DNA of 64,000 nt from Candidatus Kaistella beijingensis (GCF_020084865.1 NZ_CP071953.1:496001-560000), one strand, 5' to 3'; shown: positions 31,528 to 41,170, numbered from the stretch's first letter. Program-made: numbers and translations. Notes: generated by a model from the letters alone, not told the origin.

Positions 31528-32337
31528 TTAAAAATCCATTGTAAATGGCGCTTCTTCATCACTCACAATTCCCAACGCCTCATAAATATATCTGAAAGTA
31601 GAAAGCAAAACAGGTTTTCCGTTGATAATACAGACATCGTGTTCAAAATGTGCAGAAGGTGAATTGTCCTTAGAAGTGACTGTCCAACCATCTTTGTGGA
31701 ATATTACTTCATGCGTTCCCAAATTAATCATCGGTTCGATGGCGAGAACAATTCCGTCTTTCAAAACTTTTCCGCTGCCTTTTCTGCCGTAGTTTGGAAC
31801 TTGCGGATCTTCGTGCATTTTTCTTCCTAAACCGTGACCAACCAATTCGCGAACAACGCCGTAACCATGGCTCTCACAATAGGTTTGAATGGCATTGGAA
31901 ATATCACCTACTCGTTTTCCGCGAACACATTGTTCAATTCCTTTGTATAAAGATTGTTTGGTAACTTTTAGCAACTTTTTGGTTTCTGGAGCAACTTCCC
32001 CAACTTCAAAGGAATAGGCGTGATCGCCGTAAAAACCATTCATATAAACGCCACAATCCACCGAAAGAATATCTCCTTCCACAAGTGGTTTATCATTTGG
32101 AATCCCGTGAACTACTTCTGCGTTTGGTGAGATGCATAGATTTTTTGGGAAACCGTACATTCCTAAAAATGCAGGTTCTCCCTCATGATCACGAATAAAT
32201 TCTGCCCCGATTTTATCGAGGTGATTGGTGGTAACTCCAGGTTTTATTTCTTTAGCGATTAAACCTAAAGTTTTTGAGACAAGTTGCGCGCTTTCACGCA
32301 TGAGACGAAGTTCGTCGAGGGTTTTTAAAATTATCAT
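31528..32337 (-). CDS. map: Methionine aminopeptidase, type I
   Basis: 269 residues. Metal ligands are visible: Asp in SVDCGVY, Asp in YGDHAYSF, His in GHGLGRKMHEDP, Glu in AIEPMI and Glu in HFEHDVCI. It removes the initiator methionine from new proteins. Start at 32337 gives MIILKTLDELRLMRESAQL, the usual N-terminus. Confidence 0.95.
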   Translation of the reverse strand: MIILKTLDELRLMRESAQLVSKTLGLIAKEIKPGVTTNHLDKIGAEFIRDHEGEPAFLGMYGFPKNLCISPNAEVVHGIPNDKPLVEGDILSVDCGVYMNGFYGDHAYSFEVGEVAPETKKLLKVTKQSLYKGIEQCVRGKRVGDISNAIQTYCESHGYGVVRELVGHGLGRKMHEDPQVPNYGRKGSGKVLKDGIVLAIEPMINLGTHEVIFHKDGWTVTSKDNSPSAHFEHDVCIINGKPVLLSTFRYIYEALGIVSDEEAPFTMDF

Positions 32338-32432
32338 TAAATAATGTGAAAATTATCAGTTTATCAATTTAACAATGATGCTGAATAATGTTTGGCATAT
32401 CTCTTTAACATTAGTAAATTGTTAGATTTTCC

Positions 32433-32864
32433 TTACCAGAATAATCCTTTTTTCTTTTCTTTTTTCATCTTTGAGTAGGCTAAAACTTCGGTTCCTTCTA
32501 CACGGAATTCAATTCGGTCGGTGATGATGTTATAGATTTCTCCCCATCCCGGAAAACCGCCAAGATTTCGGTCGTCGATGAACAGGTCTGCATCAATTTT
32601 TCTAGATGCCTCTGCAGAATCGAAAACTTCTCCTTCAAAACTGGAGTTGACCGCATAAAACTCTACTCCATTTTTTTTACAGAATTCTACGGCTTCTTCC
32701 AAGGATTTTCCGTGACGGTAGGTCCAAAGAATTAAACGGTAACCTTCGGCCTGAAGTTTTTTCAAAGTCTCGAAAGCGAATGTTTTGGGCTTCCCGATTC
32801 CTGGATATGCGTCCTCTACAACAGTTCCGTCGAAGTCTATAGCGAGTTTTTTGTTACTTTTCAT
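32433..32864 (-). CDS. Small HAD-like phosphatase (BT0820 type)
   Basis: 143 residues. Motif I is AIDFDGTVVED (nucleophile Asp near residue 10); motif II is LILWTYR; motif IV is LFIDDRNLGG. The family is a small cap-less HAD group common in Bacteroidota with unknown substrate. A -7 TATCTTTG at 32976-32983 (minus) may be its promoter, with a leader of about 105 bases. Confidence 0.8.
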   Translation of the reverse strand: MKSNKKLAIDFDGTVVEDAYPGIGKPKTFAFETLKKLQAEGYRLILWTYRHGKSLEEAVEFCKKNGVEFYAVNSSFEGEVFDSAEASRKIDADLFIDDRNLGGFPGWGEIYNIITDRIEFRVEGTEVLAYSKMKKEKKKGLFW

Positions 32865-32994
32865 ATCTAGCTGTTTATTGTTTTTTTAAAGTCCTGTGAA
32901 ATCTCCTCTATCTTCATACAGAGTTTGTCTTTTAGCAATCTTGGCGATTTCACCTGTTTTATTTTTTGGATTTTGCAAAGATAGGAAAATTAAA

Positions 32995-33019
32995 GAGCGG
33001 TTGAAAAATTCAGCCGCTC
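32995..33019 (-). terminator. Terminator hairpin after the desaturase gene
   Basis: GAGCGGTTGAA and TTCAGCCGCTC pair (one G-T) 30 bp past the desaturase stop; the T tract on minus is modest (TTTAATTTT). Confidence 0.6.
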
Positions 33020-33049
33020 CAAAAAAAATATAGTTTGATATAATTTGGT

Positions 33050-34027
33050 CTAAGATTTTACCCATTTGAATTGATACTGCAAATCTGGTGTGGCAATTCG
33101 GTCGGTGATTTTCTGCAGTCTTCCTGGAAGTTTCATTAAATATTCCTGGGCTTTTTGTGCCTGTTCATTAAGTCCGGAAATGTGTTCTATTTTCCAGTCG
33201 TTTAATAATTCGCTCAAAATATTGATGTAGTCTTGTCCGGTGTAAACCATTGCTCTTTGTGCCGCGTCAGAAAAATGTCCCCAAAGCTCACCGGCTTTTT
33301 GCCCAGATTCACGCATTAAATGTGCAGGCATCACAATTTTTTTCTTCATCATGTCTTCGAAAGCGAGCATCATTTCAGATGGATCCAATTCGAAGATTCT
33401 GCTTACAAAATGTTTGTAGGCTTTTGCATGACGTGCTTCATCAGCTGCGATTACTCCACACATTTTCGCCAACTTAGTATTCCCGGTTTGTTTTGCCAAA
33501 GTTCCTACTCTTCTGTGGGAAATATTGGTTGCCGTCTCCTGAAAACTGGTGTAAACAAAATTTCTGTATGGATCCATTGAAGTTCCCAAATCGAACCCAT
33601 CCTGAATTAAATATTGCGTGGTGATTTCGATTTCGCGCATATTTACTCTTCCACAGAGGTAAAGATATTTATTCAATAAATCGCCGTGACGATTTTCTTC
33701 TGCTGTCCAGCTTCTCACCCATTGTGACCAACCCGTCCGGTTTTCCTGTTCTACTCCATCAATTCCCATAATCCATGATTCATAACTTGGTAGTGCTTCT
33801 TCGGTAATACAGTCACCAATCAAGGTTACAAATAAATCGTAACCCATTTCTTGTGCGTAGGTTTGTAGTTCCTCTACATCATATTTAAAATTTTCTGCTG
33901 ATGGGTCGGGTAAAAAATCTGTGGGTTGCCAAATCTTTTCAACGGGAGTTAAATATGATGAAATGAAGTCGCCCACTTCTTTCCCCAGATTCCGCATTAC
34001 TTCAATCCGCACTAATTTGTTATACAT
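33050..34027 (-). CDS. Acyl-ACP desaturase (ferritin-like di-iron)
   Basis: 325 residues. The two di-iron motifs EENRHGD (about 112-118) and DEARHAKAY (about 197-205) are present, as in soluble stearoyl-ACP delta-9 desaturases. It should introduce a cis double bond into acyl-ACP using O2 and ferredoxin, adjusting membrane fluidity. It stands alone between terminators; no dedicated electron donor gene is adjacent. Confidence 0.9.
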   Translation of the reverse strand: MYNKLVRIEVMRNLGKEVGDFISSYLTPVEKIWQPTDFLPDPSAENFKYDVEELQTYAQEMGYDLFVTLIGDCITEEALPSYESWIMGIDGVEQENRTGWSQWVRSWTAEENRHGDLLNKYLYLCGRVNMREIEITTQYLIQDGFDLGTSMDPYRNFVYTSFQETATNISHRRVGTLAKQTGNTKLAKMCGVIAADEARHAKAYKHFVSRIFELDPSEMMLAFEDMMKKKIVMPAHLMRESGQKAGELWGHFSDAAQRAMVYTGQDYINILSELLNDWKIEHISGLNEQAQKAQEYLMKLPGRLQKITDRIATPDLQYQFKWVKS

Positions 34028-34199
34028 TTCAATTTTTTATAGGCAACAAATATAGTTTAAAAATATTATTTATTGCATAATTTTAATATTAAATAAATGA
34101 AAACAGCCGAAAACTATTGCTTCCGACTGAAAAGAAAATTGAAAAAAATTACTGCTTCATGCTTTTCCGCTACAGAAGTAGTTTGTTATTCCATAAAGC

Positions 34200-34661
34200 T
34201 TATTTTACCGGAATGTCGGTAAAAGTACCATAAACTTTGGTTACACTTCCTGTCGCCGTGGTAAACGCTTCAAAGGTGCCGCTTGCTTTTGCACCGTCAT
34301 TTTTAGTAATTACTACTTTGCCGGTGATGGTTCCGCCATTCCCAAAACCTGAATGGTAAAAAGCATTTCCGGAGGCTGCTAAATCATAAGTTGCCGGTGA
34401 AACTCCGGTAAGGTTGATTTCAAATAAAGTTCCTGATGTTGCTGTTGTTCCTGCAAATGCGAAAATCGATTTGTACTGAGTTCGCACCTCAGATGAACCT
34501 GCAGTCTTAATTGTGGTTGAATTTGGATCATTTTCCTTCCAGGTAAATCCTGCCGTAGTAGTAGGATTATTTGGGGTAGTTTCGCTGTCATCTCTATTAC
34601 ATGAAATGAATAGAAAAAGCATCATCGACAAGGCTGCAATTGTTTTAATGAAATTTTTCAT
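34200..34661 (-). CDS. Small lipoprotein under the NarL-type palindrome
   Basis: 153 residues with lipobox FISC (Cys21), then an Asp/Thr/Pro linker and a beta-rich domain (FEINLTGVSPATYDLAASGN, then GTITGKVVITKNDGAKASGT). No family recognised. Its promoter carries TACCCATTTCAGGGTA placed 22 bp before a -7-like box, as for two other transcription units nearby, so it is probably part of a small envelope regulon. Confidence 0.75.
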   Translation of the reverse strand: MKNFIKTIAALSMMLFLFISCNRDDSETTPNNPTTTAGFTWKENDPNSTTIKTAGSSEVRTQYKSIFAFAGTTATSGTLFEINLTGVSPATYDLAASGNAFYHSGFGNGGTITGKVVITKNDGAKASGTFEAFTTATGSVTKVYGTFTDIPVK

Positions 34662-34690
34662 TGTTAAATGTTTTTAGGTTAATAATGATG

Positions 34691-34736
34691 TAAAAATAAA
34701 ATCGCTAAAAGAAAATTGAATACCCTGAAATGGGTA
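34691..34736 (-). promoter_or_regulatory. Palindromic operator plus promoter (site 1)
   Basis: On minus, TACCCATTTCAGGGTA (34721-34736), 22 bp, then TATTTTTA (34691-34698) as the -7 box. The 16-bp palindrome has the 7-2-7 form of NarL/FixJ-type sites. Confidence 0.65.
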
Positions 34737-34862
34737 TTTTTTAAAAAAATTTAGGGAAATGAAATGAAAATGACCGGGAAAATTCCCGGCCACCTCCTAA
34801 AAACTAATAATGAAAACATTATTTGTTCTAAAATTAATTCTCACGGTTTGTGCTTTTGCATT

Positions 34863-36716
34863 TTAATCATTTACATTCATTCTTGAAATCAGTAATCGGT
34901 CGCCATTTGGTGTCTCACTGAAAAAGTAGGTATAATCACCAATCTGGATTCGGTTATGTTTGTCGTACAGATAATACTTTTTCTTTTCCAAATCTCCCAA
35001 AGTTCTGAATTCGGAAGATTTTCCGGTGGATAGATCCAATTTACCATATTCAATACTATAAAACGGAGAATAGGTTGTTGTAGTTGTGGTAGTATCCCAG
35101 AATGTACTTACACTTGTATCTTTGTCAATAGCTTTTACCATTTCCATTATCCAGTTTATCGACTTGCCGTCTTTACTTTCAATCACATAACTTGTTGCCG
35201 GAAAGTTATCTGCAGTCATTGGAGAATTATTGAAGAATCCCTTTTTATTCTTCTGATCAAGAAGAACGGTATAGTTTCTTACCAAACTACCTTCTGGTGA
35301 AAAATGTAGCATGTACATTCCTTTGTAAACTCTGTCATAGCTACTTCCCGATCTAGAAACTCCTGTGAGTGCTCCTAAAAGTTTATTTCCACCAATTCCT
35401 CCACTGCTTGGTTTGAAATCTTGAAGACACAGAACAAATGAACCATCTTTTAGGATCTGAAAATTGTTGGCTGTGAATTTTTTTCCGTCAAATTCCAAAG
35501 GTTTTTTCATGTCCGATCCTGCAACTGCTTTTTGGTTGAGTTCAGGCATTGCGGTAGGTCTCACATACACCGCATTTCCGTTCTGGATTTTGGTAATCAC
35601 GAAATTATCATACTTTTTTTCGTCTAATGCGTTATCTAAACTTGCCTGTGATGGCGCCAATTCTTCTTTGCCAGAAATCATTCCTGCCATTTTTCCCAAT
35701 CCGCCAAGCATACCTCCACCTGAAGATGTTGCAGCTTTTTCCTCATCATCCATACTTGAAGGTGACACGGTTTGTCCTAAAACTTCATCCGCATATTTGC
35801 CATCTTTCTTAATACTCATGCCATAAAGTAGTACAGTTCCGTTTTTTTCGTAGGCGTTCAAAATCCTGTAACCGGCATCCGGAGAATTAAACGTGAAATT
35901 TTCCTTTAAGTTTCCTTCTGGGGAAATCCTCAAATAGGTAAGTTGGTTTGGATTTCCTGTATTGCTTTTTCCATAGGCTTTTGTTGGAGCTAAAACTACA
36001 ACCCAGTCTCGCGGAAAATCATCGTTATCAACATCCCTACTGTTGTCATCCAACAATGGTTTAGAAAAGATAGGTTTCATTGGGCTTGAAGTTGGAACCG
36101 AAGCCAATTTTTTTGAAACGCCTTCATTATTCACTTTAATCAAATCCAAATTCGAGTAGGAAGAACCTTTTGTATAAGGATACGCCAAAGCCAAAATCGT
36201 GCTGTCTCTTTCTACTTCATAAGCGCCGCTGAAAAGATATTCTTCACCGTCTTCACTTGTAAGTTTTTGCCGATCAAGCATTTTTATACTTTTCAAATAT
36301 CCACCAACTAACCAATTGTATTTGGCTTTGATGAGTCTTTTCTTAAACATCATTTTGCCGCTAAGATTGGTACTTAACGATGCTGCTGTTGTAGAATATT
36401 CGTCACCCTTAAAGTTGAACCATTTCCATTTTTTCTTAACCTTTTCCACATCCCATTCATCTTTCAGGGTATTTTTTAGATTGGCGTCCTTATCAAAACT
36501 ATACACTTCAATCTTCACTTTTCTTCTGCTTGAAGGCAGAAAATACACCATGTCGAAATTGCCATTTTCTTTAGCTTCCACTCCACCGAGATACCCTTTT
36601 TTGGCTTTTCGGGATATTTCGTAGTCTTTTTCCAGAATATTCATTCCGGTTTGCTGTGCGTAAACCTGTGCGGCAGTTCCAACTGCGAGTGCAACAAGTA
36701 GTGCTTTGATTTTCAT
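34863..36716 (-). CDS. Secreted protein, unknown (617 aa), NarL-type-palindrome regulated
   Basis: Start at 36716 chosen because it gives a signal peptide (MKIKALLVALAVGTAAQVYA) and sits just after a -7 box; a longer frame would run through the promoter. The mature protein has many short beta-strand repeats with charged turns and a Gly-rich stretch (about 345-360, SSGGGMLGGLGKMAG), suggesting a propeller-like or repeat fold. No C-terminal type IX sorting domain is evident. No family recognised. It is expressed from its own promoter with the shared palindrome. Confidence 0.72.
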   Translation of the reverse strand: MKIKALLVALAVGTAAQVYAQQTGMNILEKDYEISRKAKKGYLGGVEAKENGNFDMVYFLPSSRRKVKIEVYSFDKDANLKNTLKDEWDVEKVKKKWKWFNFKGDEYSTTAASLSTNLSGKMMFKKRLIKAKYNWLVGGYLKSIKMLDRQKLTSEDGEEYLFSGAYEVERDSTILALAYPYTKGSSYSNLDLIKVNNEGVSKKLASVPTSSPMKPIFSKPLLDDNSRDVDNDDFPRDWVVVLAPTKAYGKSNTGNPNQLTYLRISPEGNLKENFTFNSPDAGYRILNAYEKNGTVLLYGMSIKKDGKYADEVLGQTVSPSSMDDEEKAATSSGGGMLGGLGKMAGMISGKEELAPSQASLDNALDEKKYDNFVITKIQNGNAVYVRPTAMPELNQKAVAGSDMKKPLEFDGKKFTANNFQILKDGSFVLCLQDFKPSSGGIGGNKLLGALTGVSRSGSSYDRVYKGMYMLHFSPEGSLVRNYTVLLDQKNKKGFFNNSPMTADNFPATSYVIESKDGKSINWIMEMVKAIDKDTSVSTFWDTTTTTTTYSPFYSIEYGKLDLSTGKSSEFRTLGDLEKKKYYLYDKHNRIQIGDYTYFFSETPNGDRLLISRMNVND

Positions 36717-36747
36717 ATTAATAAAGTTTTTAGGTTTTTTATTAGTC

Positions 36748-36793
36748 CAAAGATACTTTTGTACTAAATTTTTGATATACCCTGAATTGGGTA
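36748..36793 (-). promoter_or_regulatory. Palindromic operator plus promoter (site 2)
   Basis: On minus, TACCCAATTCAGGGTA (36778-36793), 22 bp, then TATCTTTG (36748-36755), a perfect TAnnTTTG -7 box, 32 bp before the ATG. Confidence 0.75.
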
Positions 36794-36825
36794 TTTTTGA
36801 TTTTGTGATTTTTATTTTTTTAATA

Positions 36826-36857
36826 AAAAAAAGCAGATCCACTTCTGAATCTGCTTA
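36826..36857 (-). terminator. Terminator of the T9SS adhesin operon
   Basis: AAGCAGAT (36831-36838) and ATCTGCTT (36849-36856) form a hairpin; on minus it is followed by eight T. Confidence 0.78.
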
Positions 36858-36878
36858 ATGAATTAAGATGTTCAGGGA

Positions 36879-38957
36879 TTATTTCCTGATAACCTTATAT
36901 GTTCTCACCTCTTTTCCATCTGCGAATACTTTCACTAAGTACGCTGCTGAAGGATATTTACTGAAATCAACCTTGTAATGATTTGATTTCTGAACTATGG
37001 TGGAAACTTTTTGTCCGTTCATACTGTATATTTCAATTTGCGAAATTGGATTATCATACTTGATATTCAAAATCTCACTTACAGGATTTGGATATAAGTT
37101 TACTCTAAATGTTATATTTTCGTTAGTAGAAAGACATCCCGAGTTGATTACAGTAACAGCCAATCTATCAGTACTTTCACAGCCGTTCACCGTTTGTGAG
37201 GCGTAATAAGTCGTTCCGTAGACAACGGTAGTCGTACTTGGCAATACATTTCCATTGGTTGCTGCATCATACCAAATAATATTGCTACCTGATACTACTA
37301 AGTCTGCTAATGTTTTGTTTCCACAAAGATTTTGAGTTGTATTACCTGTAGGAGCTGAAGTATTATTAACCGTTGCAGTTACAGCAGTTCGACCTGAGTT
37401 GCAAATTCCGTTATCTGTTTCCACATAGTATGTTGTGGATGACGAAATAGTCGGTGTGGTAAAACTTGTTCCTGTTGCTAACGAAATTCCTCCAGTAGCA
37501 TTTGCAAACCAACTGATGGTTCCCGCAGAAGCTGTAGCTCCCAATGTTACCGTTCCAGTTCCGCAACGTGAAGCCGGTGTGGTAGAAGTAATGGTAGGAA
37601 TGGTGTTTACGGTAATGGTAACTGCCGTTCTTGTTGAGCTACATCCCGCCGCAGTTGTTGTTCCAACATAGAAAGTGGTAGTTGAACTAACACTTGGTGA
37701 ATAACTGCTTCCTGCAGCCAACCATGTTCCTCCAGTTAACGAATCGTACCAGTTAATAGTTCCAGAACTTGCGACAGCTGAGATAGTTGCTGTTCCTGCT
37801 CCGCATCGAGTTGCAGGTGTGGTGGAAGTGATGGTAGGAATTTCATTAATAACTGCTTTTATTTCTATTCTGTTTGAGACACAACCTGCTGTAGAGGTGG
37901 TTTCTGCATAGTAAGAAGTTGTAGTAGTTAAATTAGGAGTTGTGAAAGTAGTTCCTGTACCAAGTTCTGTACCTCCAATTGCGGCATCATACCATTTCAC
38001 AGTTCCTGCGCTTGGATTGGCTGTTAAAGTTACCGTTCCTGTTCCGCATCTTGCAACATCACTTCCAGAAATTGTTGGAACTGGATTTACAGTTGCAGTT
38101 ACTGCTGTTCTTGTACTTGCTGTACAACCGTTGAATGCTTCTGCATAATACGTAGTTGTTGTAGAAATACTTGGCGTGGTAAAACTGTTTCCTGTGAATA
38201 ATAAAGTTCCTCCTGTTGCTGCGCTGTACCATTTAATGGTTCCTGAATTAGGTGTTGCAGAAAGCGTTACACTTCCAGGTCCGCATCTGGATCCTGGTGT
38301 TGTGCTGGTGATAGACGCCGACGCATTTACTTTAATGTAAGCCGTTTTTGTAATAACATTTTCGCCATCAGTATTTCTGACTTTTAAGGTAACTGCGTAA
38401 GTTCCGGCTGTGCCATATTTCACTACAGGATTTTGGCTGTACTTCGTACTTGGCGAAACAAATGTTCCTCCGGTAACTGTCCATTCCCAACTTAATGCAT
38501 TGGTGGATGCATCGGTAAACTGCACGTTTTGGTTCACGCAAATTTCCGTTGGAGTTGCTGTAAAATCGGCAACCGGCAAGACAATTGCACAATTTTGAAG
38601 TTTATTTACGCTGTTTCCGTCTCCACTTCCGCCAAAATAGGCATAAAATCCCGGAGGATAAGGGCATAAGTTGTACATTTTAGTATCTACAGCTGCGCCG
38701 TCATTAATACCGCCCATATAAGCGTATTGACCCGGCGCGTAGCCGCAAGTTGTATATATTTTTGTGTTCGCACTGTTTCCGTCACCAACTCCGCCAGTAT
38801 AAGCAAACTGACCCGGAGCTAAACCGCAGGAAAGATTAGTGACCTGCTGTGCAGAATTACCATCTGAAATTCCGCCGGTGTACTGCGCAGAAAGCAGTGA
38901 ACTGAATATCGCAAAAATGAATACAACGATCCTTGATTGGTATATTGTTGATTTCAT
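36879..38957 (-). CDS. Large secreted adhesin-like protein with T9SS sorting domain
   Basis: 692 residues. After the signal peptide come four short repeats of the type YTGGISDGNSA...C...PG (about 25-125), a PKD domain (about 130-210, NALSWEWTVTGGTF), five Ig-like repeats of about 80 residues (each with RCG/LCG... WYDAATGG ... YYVET...C...RTAVTATV) and a C-terminal type A sorting domain of the type IX system (VNLYPNPVSEILNI ... YLVKVFADGKEVRTYKVIRK). It should be exported to the cell surface. It lies 70 bp behind the FGE-like gene and is probably co-transcribed with it. Confidence 0.85.
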   Translation of the reverse strand: MKSTIYQSRIVVFIFAIFSSLLSAQYTGGISDGNSAQQVTNLSCGLAPGQFAYTGGVGDGNSANTKIYTTCGYAPGQYAYMGGINDGAAVDTKMYNLCPYPPGFYAYFGGSGDGNSVNKLQNCAIVLPVADFTATPTEICVNQNVQFTDASTNALSWEWTVTGGTFVSPSTKYSQNPVVKYGTAGTYAVTLKVRNTDGENVITKTAYIKVNASASITSTTPGSRCGPGSVTLSATPNSGTIKWYSAATGGTLLFTGNSFTTPSISTTTTYYAEAFNGCTASTRTAVTATVNPVPTISGSDVARCGTGTVTLTANPSAGTVKWYDAAIGGTELGTGTTFTTPNLTTTTSYYAETTSTAGCVSNRIEIKAVINEIPTITSTTPATRCGAGTATISAVASSGTINWYDSLTGGTWLAAGSSYSPSVSSTTTFYVGTTTAAGCSSTRTAVTITVNTIPTITSTTPASRCGTGTVTLGATASAGTISWFANATGGISLATGTSFTTPTISSSTTYYVETDNGICNSGRTAVTATVNNTSAPTGNTTQNLCGNKTLADLVVSGSNIIWYDAATNGNVLPSTTTVVYGTTYYASQTVNGCESTDRLAVTVINSGCLSTNENITFRVNLYPNPVSEILNIKYDNPISQIEIYSMNGQKVSTIVQKSNHYKVDFSKYPSAAYLVKVFADGKEVRTYKVIRK

Positions 38958-39027
38958 CTTTTTAGAATTATTAATTAATATTTTTTAATTTTTTGAAAAC
39001 CTGAAATTTTCAAAACCTAAAAAGATG

Positions 39028-40482
39028 TTATCTTACACCTCTACCTCCGTGCACGTAACTTCTTGCAAGACTCGGGCTATATAAATTTTGGCGGTCCGAA
39101 GTTCTTCCGTAAGTATAACTATTTAAGTAGTCTCCTCCTTTTGGATATTGACCCGCACCTGTCGAAGAGAATGGCCAGGTTGCCTGATCAGCAAAACCCG
39201 TGGATGTCAATTCCCCATCTCCCAAAGTACCGTTGAAATTTGCGCCCTCTGTAGATACAGAAATAACACGCTCTGTAACATTTCCTGCCATTTCCATTGC
39301 TCCATAGTAAGCAGCTCCTGCCGAAAGTCTTCCCGATGCATTTGTGGCAAAAATCCCAACTCTCAATGGACCTGCAGTTGAAGCGACGACTCCTCCCTGA
39401 ATTGCACACATCCCGTTATTTACCGTTGTAGTTGAAGTTTCATTGTTCATTTTAGCATTTAAAAGGCTTCCGCTGCCTGTATTAGTAAGTTCAGTGCTTC
39501 CCCAAGGAAATTCTCCAGCAATTCTTGGCAGTGGGCCTCTTGCTACTTTCTCAAATTCCATCTCAGTCATGGGTCTTAGTGCTGCCCAATCCAAATAAGC
39601 TGCTACATCATTCCAACCTAATCCGTTCATTGCAACATTCTGTCCGTCATTAGAGCTGTTTGGAGTTCCCGCTGTAGCGTCTGTTCCGAAAACTGCCGGT
39701 ATTGCGCCATTACTTCCCGAAGTAACGATTGCGAGTCCATTTCTGTACTGGTAACCCGTATACATTGAATAGGAACCTGCTGCAGCACCAGGATCATTTT
39801 CTACTCTGTTTTTTTGCTGTGTAAAGGTTAAAGAATTTAGGAAATCAGCATACTGTTCCTGCGAAATCTCGTATTTCATACAATAGAAAGAATTGTACCC
39901 CATCGGAAAAGAAGGAGAAATATCTGCAGTATAAGGTCCCAACTGAGAGGAAGTTAAGCCATTATTCTGGGCATTTGAATCTACCGTAATACTGCTGAAA
40001 GTGTAAGAACCCGCTCCGTCACCAAGCTGAAAACTGCCTTCAGGAACATTCACCATCTCAATTCCGTACACTTTATAGTTGTAGGTTCCAGCAGGAATAT
40101 TCATTTTCAAAGTAACTGCAGTTGATGCAATATTTCCGCCGCCAACGGCACTTCTTCTTAAGAAAACACCTTTTCCATCTGTCACTGGATCTGCCTGTAA
40201 TGGTGATCCCGCAGTATGATCTGCAGCAACTGTACTTAGATCTGCGTGCATCCAAAGTTTGGTGTTACAATCTTGGTATTTTACGAAGACCCACACTGCG
40301 TCCCAATTAGCGGGAGCAGCACTTGCATTCCACGAATTTTCCCAACTGATGTTGAAGGAAATGTTGCTTCCGGTAACCGCGGTTCCGGTAATCTGTACGT
40401 TGTTCGCCTTTGCCGTTACAATAGCCATTAGCGAAAACACTGCGCTAAAAAGCGCTTTCACAAGTAATGTTCTTGTTTTCAT
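39028..40482 (-). CDS. Secreted formylglycine-generating-enzyme-like (SUMF1 fold) protein
   Basis: 484 residues with a signal peptide. An N-terminal beta domain (about 25-140) is followed by an FGE-sulfatase-like domain: VNVPEGSFQLGDG, KYEISQEQYADFLN, LGWNDVAAYLDWAALRPMTE, then EFEKVARGP, and the final GGDYLNSYTYGRTSDRQNLY. The catalytic cysteines of true sulfatase-activating FGE are absent, so a non-enzymatic scaffold role as in other outer-surface members is more likely. First gene of the operon with the T9SS adhesin, under the shared palindrome. Confidence 0.8.
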   Translation of the reverse strand: MKTRTLLVKALFSAVFSLMAIVTAKANNVQITGTAVTGSNISFNISWENSWNASAAPANWDAVWVFVKYQDCNTKLWMHADLSTVAADHTAGSPLQADPVTDGKGVFLRRSAVGGGNIASTAVTLKMNIPAGTYNYKVYGIEMVNVPEGSFQLGDGAGSYTFSSITVDSNAQNNGLTSSQLGPYTADISPSFPMGYNSFYCMKYEISQEQYADFLNSLTFTQQKNRVENDPGAAAGSYSMYTGYQYRNGLAIVTSGSNGAIPAVFGTDATAGTPNSSNDGQNVAMNGLGWNDVAAYLDWAALRPMTEMEFEKVARGPLPRIAGEFPWGSTELTNTGSGSLLNAKMNNETSTTTVNNGMCAIQGGVVASTAGPLRVGIFATNASGRLSAGAAYYGAMEMAGNVTERVISVSTEGANFNGTLGDGELTSTGFADQATWPFSSTGAGQYPKGGDYLNSYTYGRTSDRQNLYSPSLARSYVHGGRGVR

Positions 40483-40593
40483 AATAAAAAGTTTTAAAGG
40501 TTTAAATTGTATTTTGTTTGATAAAAATTTTGTCGTGTAAAAGTTTTAAAAGTTTTCTGAGTAAAGTTTTCATGATGACCAGCTTTAGCATGA

Positions 40594-40639
40594 CAAATCT
40601 ATCGTATCAATAAAAAATCTACATACCGTGAATTGGGTA
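40594..40639 (-). promoter_or_regulatory. Palindromic operator plus promoter (site 3)
   Basis: On minus, TACCCAATTCACGGTA (40624-40639), 22 bp, then TAGATTTG (40594-40601), a perfect TAnnTTTG box; the ATG lies 112 bp further on, leaving a long leader. Confidence 0.7.
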
Positions 40640-40683
40640 TTTATCAAAAACTTATAGGATATGTTGAGATGTAGATAAAAAAA

Positions 40684-40706
40684 ATGTCCGGGAATCTCCC
40701 AGACAT
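40684..40706 (-). terminator. Intrinsic terminator of ndk
   Basis: ATGTCTGGGA and TCCCGGACAT pair on minus, followed by an eight-T run. Confidence 0.78.
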
Positions 40707-40730
40707 TATACTTTTTATTGGTTTAAAAAA

Positions 40731-41150
40731 TTAGAAAATCTCTCTACCTGAAAAATGGAATTGTGACTCAATTAAAGCGTTCTCATCAGAATCTGAACCA
40801 TGAACTGCATTTTCACCTACACTTCTTGCAAACATTTTTCTGATGGTACCTTCTGCTGCATCTGCAGGATTAGTCGCACCGATCAATGTCCTGAAATCTT
40901 CCACAGCATTGTCTTTCTCAAGAACTGCGGCTACAATTGGTCCCGAACTCATAAACTCCACTAATTCGCCGTAAAAAGGTCTTTCAGCGTGAACTTCATA
41001 GAATTTTTTTGCGTCTGCAACGGTAAGTTGAGTTAATTTTAACGCTTTGAATTTGAATCCCGCTTCCGCAATTTTCCCTAAAATAGCACCAATGTGACCA
41101 TCTGCAACTGCATCCGGCTTAATCATGGTGAATGTAATTTTACCTGACAT
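40731..41150 (-). CDS. ndk: Nucleoside diphosphate kinase
   Basis: 139 residues, the usual length. TMIKPDAV at the N-terminus and the active-site His117 in [13 protein letters not shown]. It transfers the gamma-phosphate from ATP to other (d)NDPs. A -7 box TATTTTTG (41174-41181, minus) lies 23 bp before the ATG and overlaps the -33 element of the divergent small-RNA promoter. Confidence 0.97.
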   Translation of the reverse strand: MSGKITFTMIKPDAVADGHIGAILGKIAEAGFKFKALKLTQLTVADAKKFYEVHAERPFYGELVEFMSSGPIVAAVLEKDNAVEDFRTLIGATNPADAAEGTIRKMFARSVGENAVHGSDSDENALIESQFHFSGREIF

Positions 41151-41170
41151 AAACTTTTATTTTTAAAGTG

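Noticed and set aside
36717..36842. 42-residue N-terminal extension of the 617-aa secreted protein
   Set aside because: It runs across the NarL-type palindrome and the -7 box and would bury the signal peptide.
39028..40482. Active sulfatase-maturing enzyme
   Set aside because: The C-terminal GGDYLNSYTYGRTSDRQN region lacks the cysteine pair needed for formylglycine formation.
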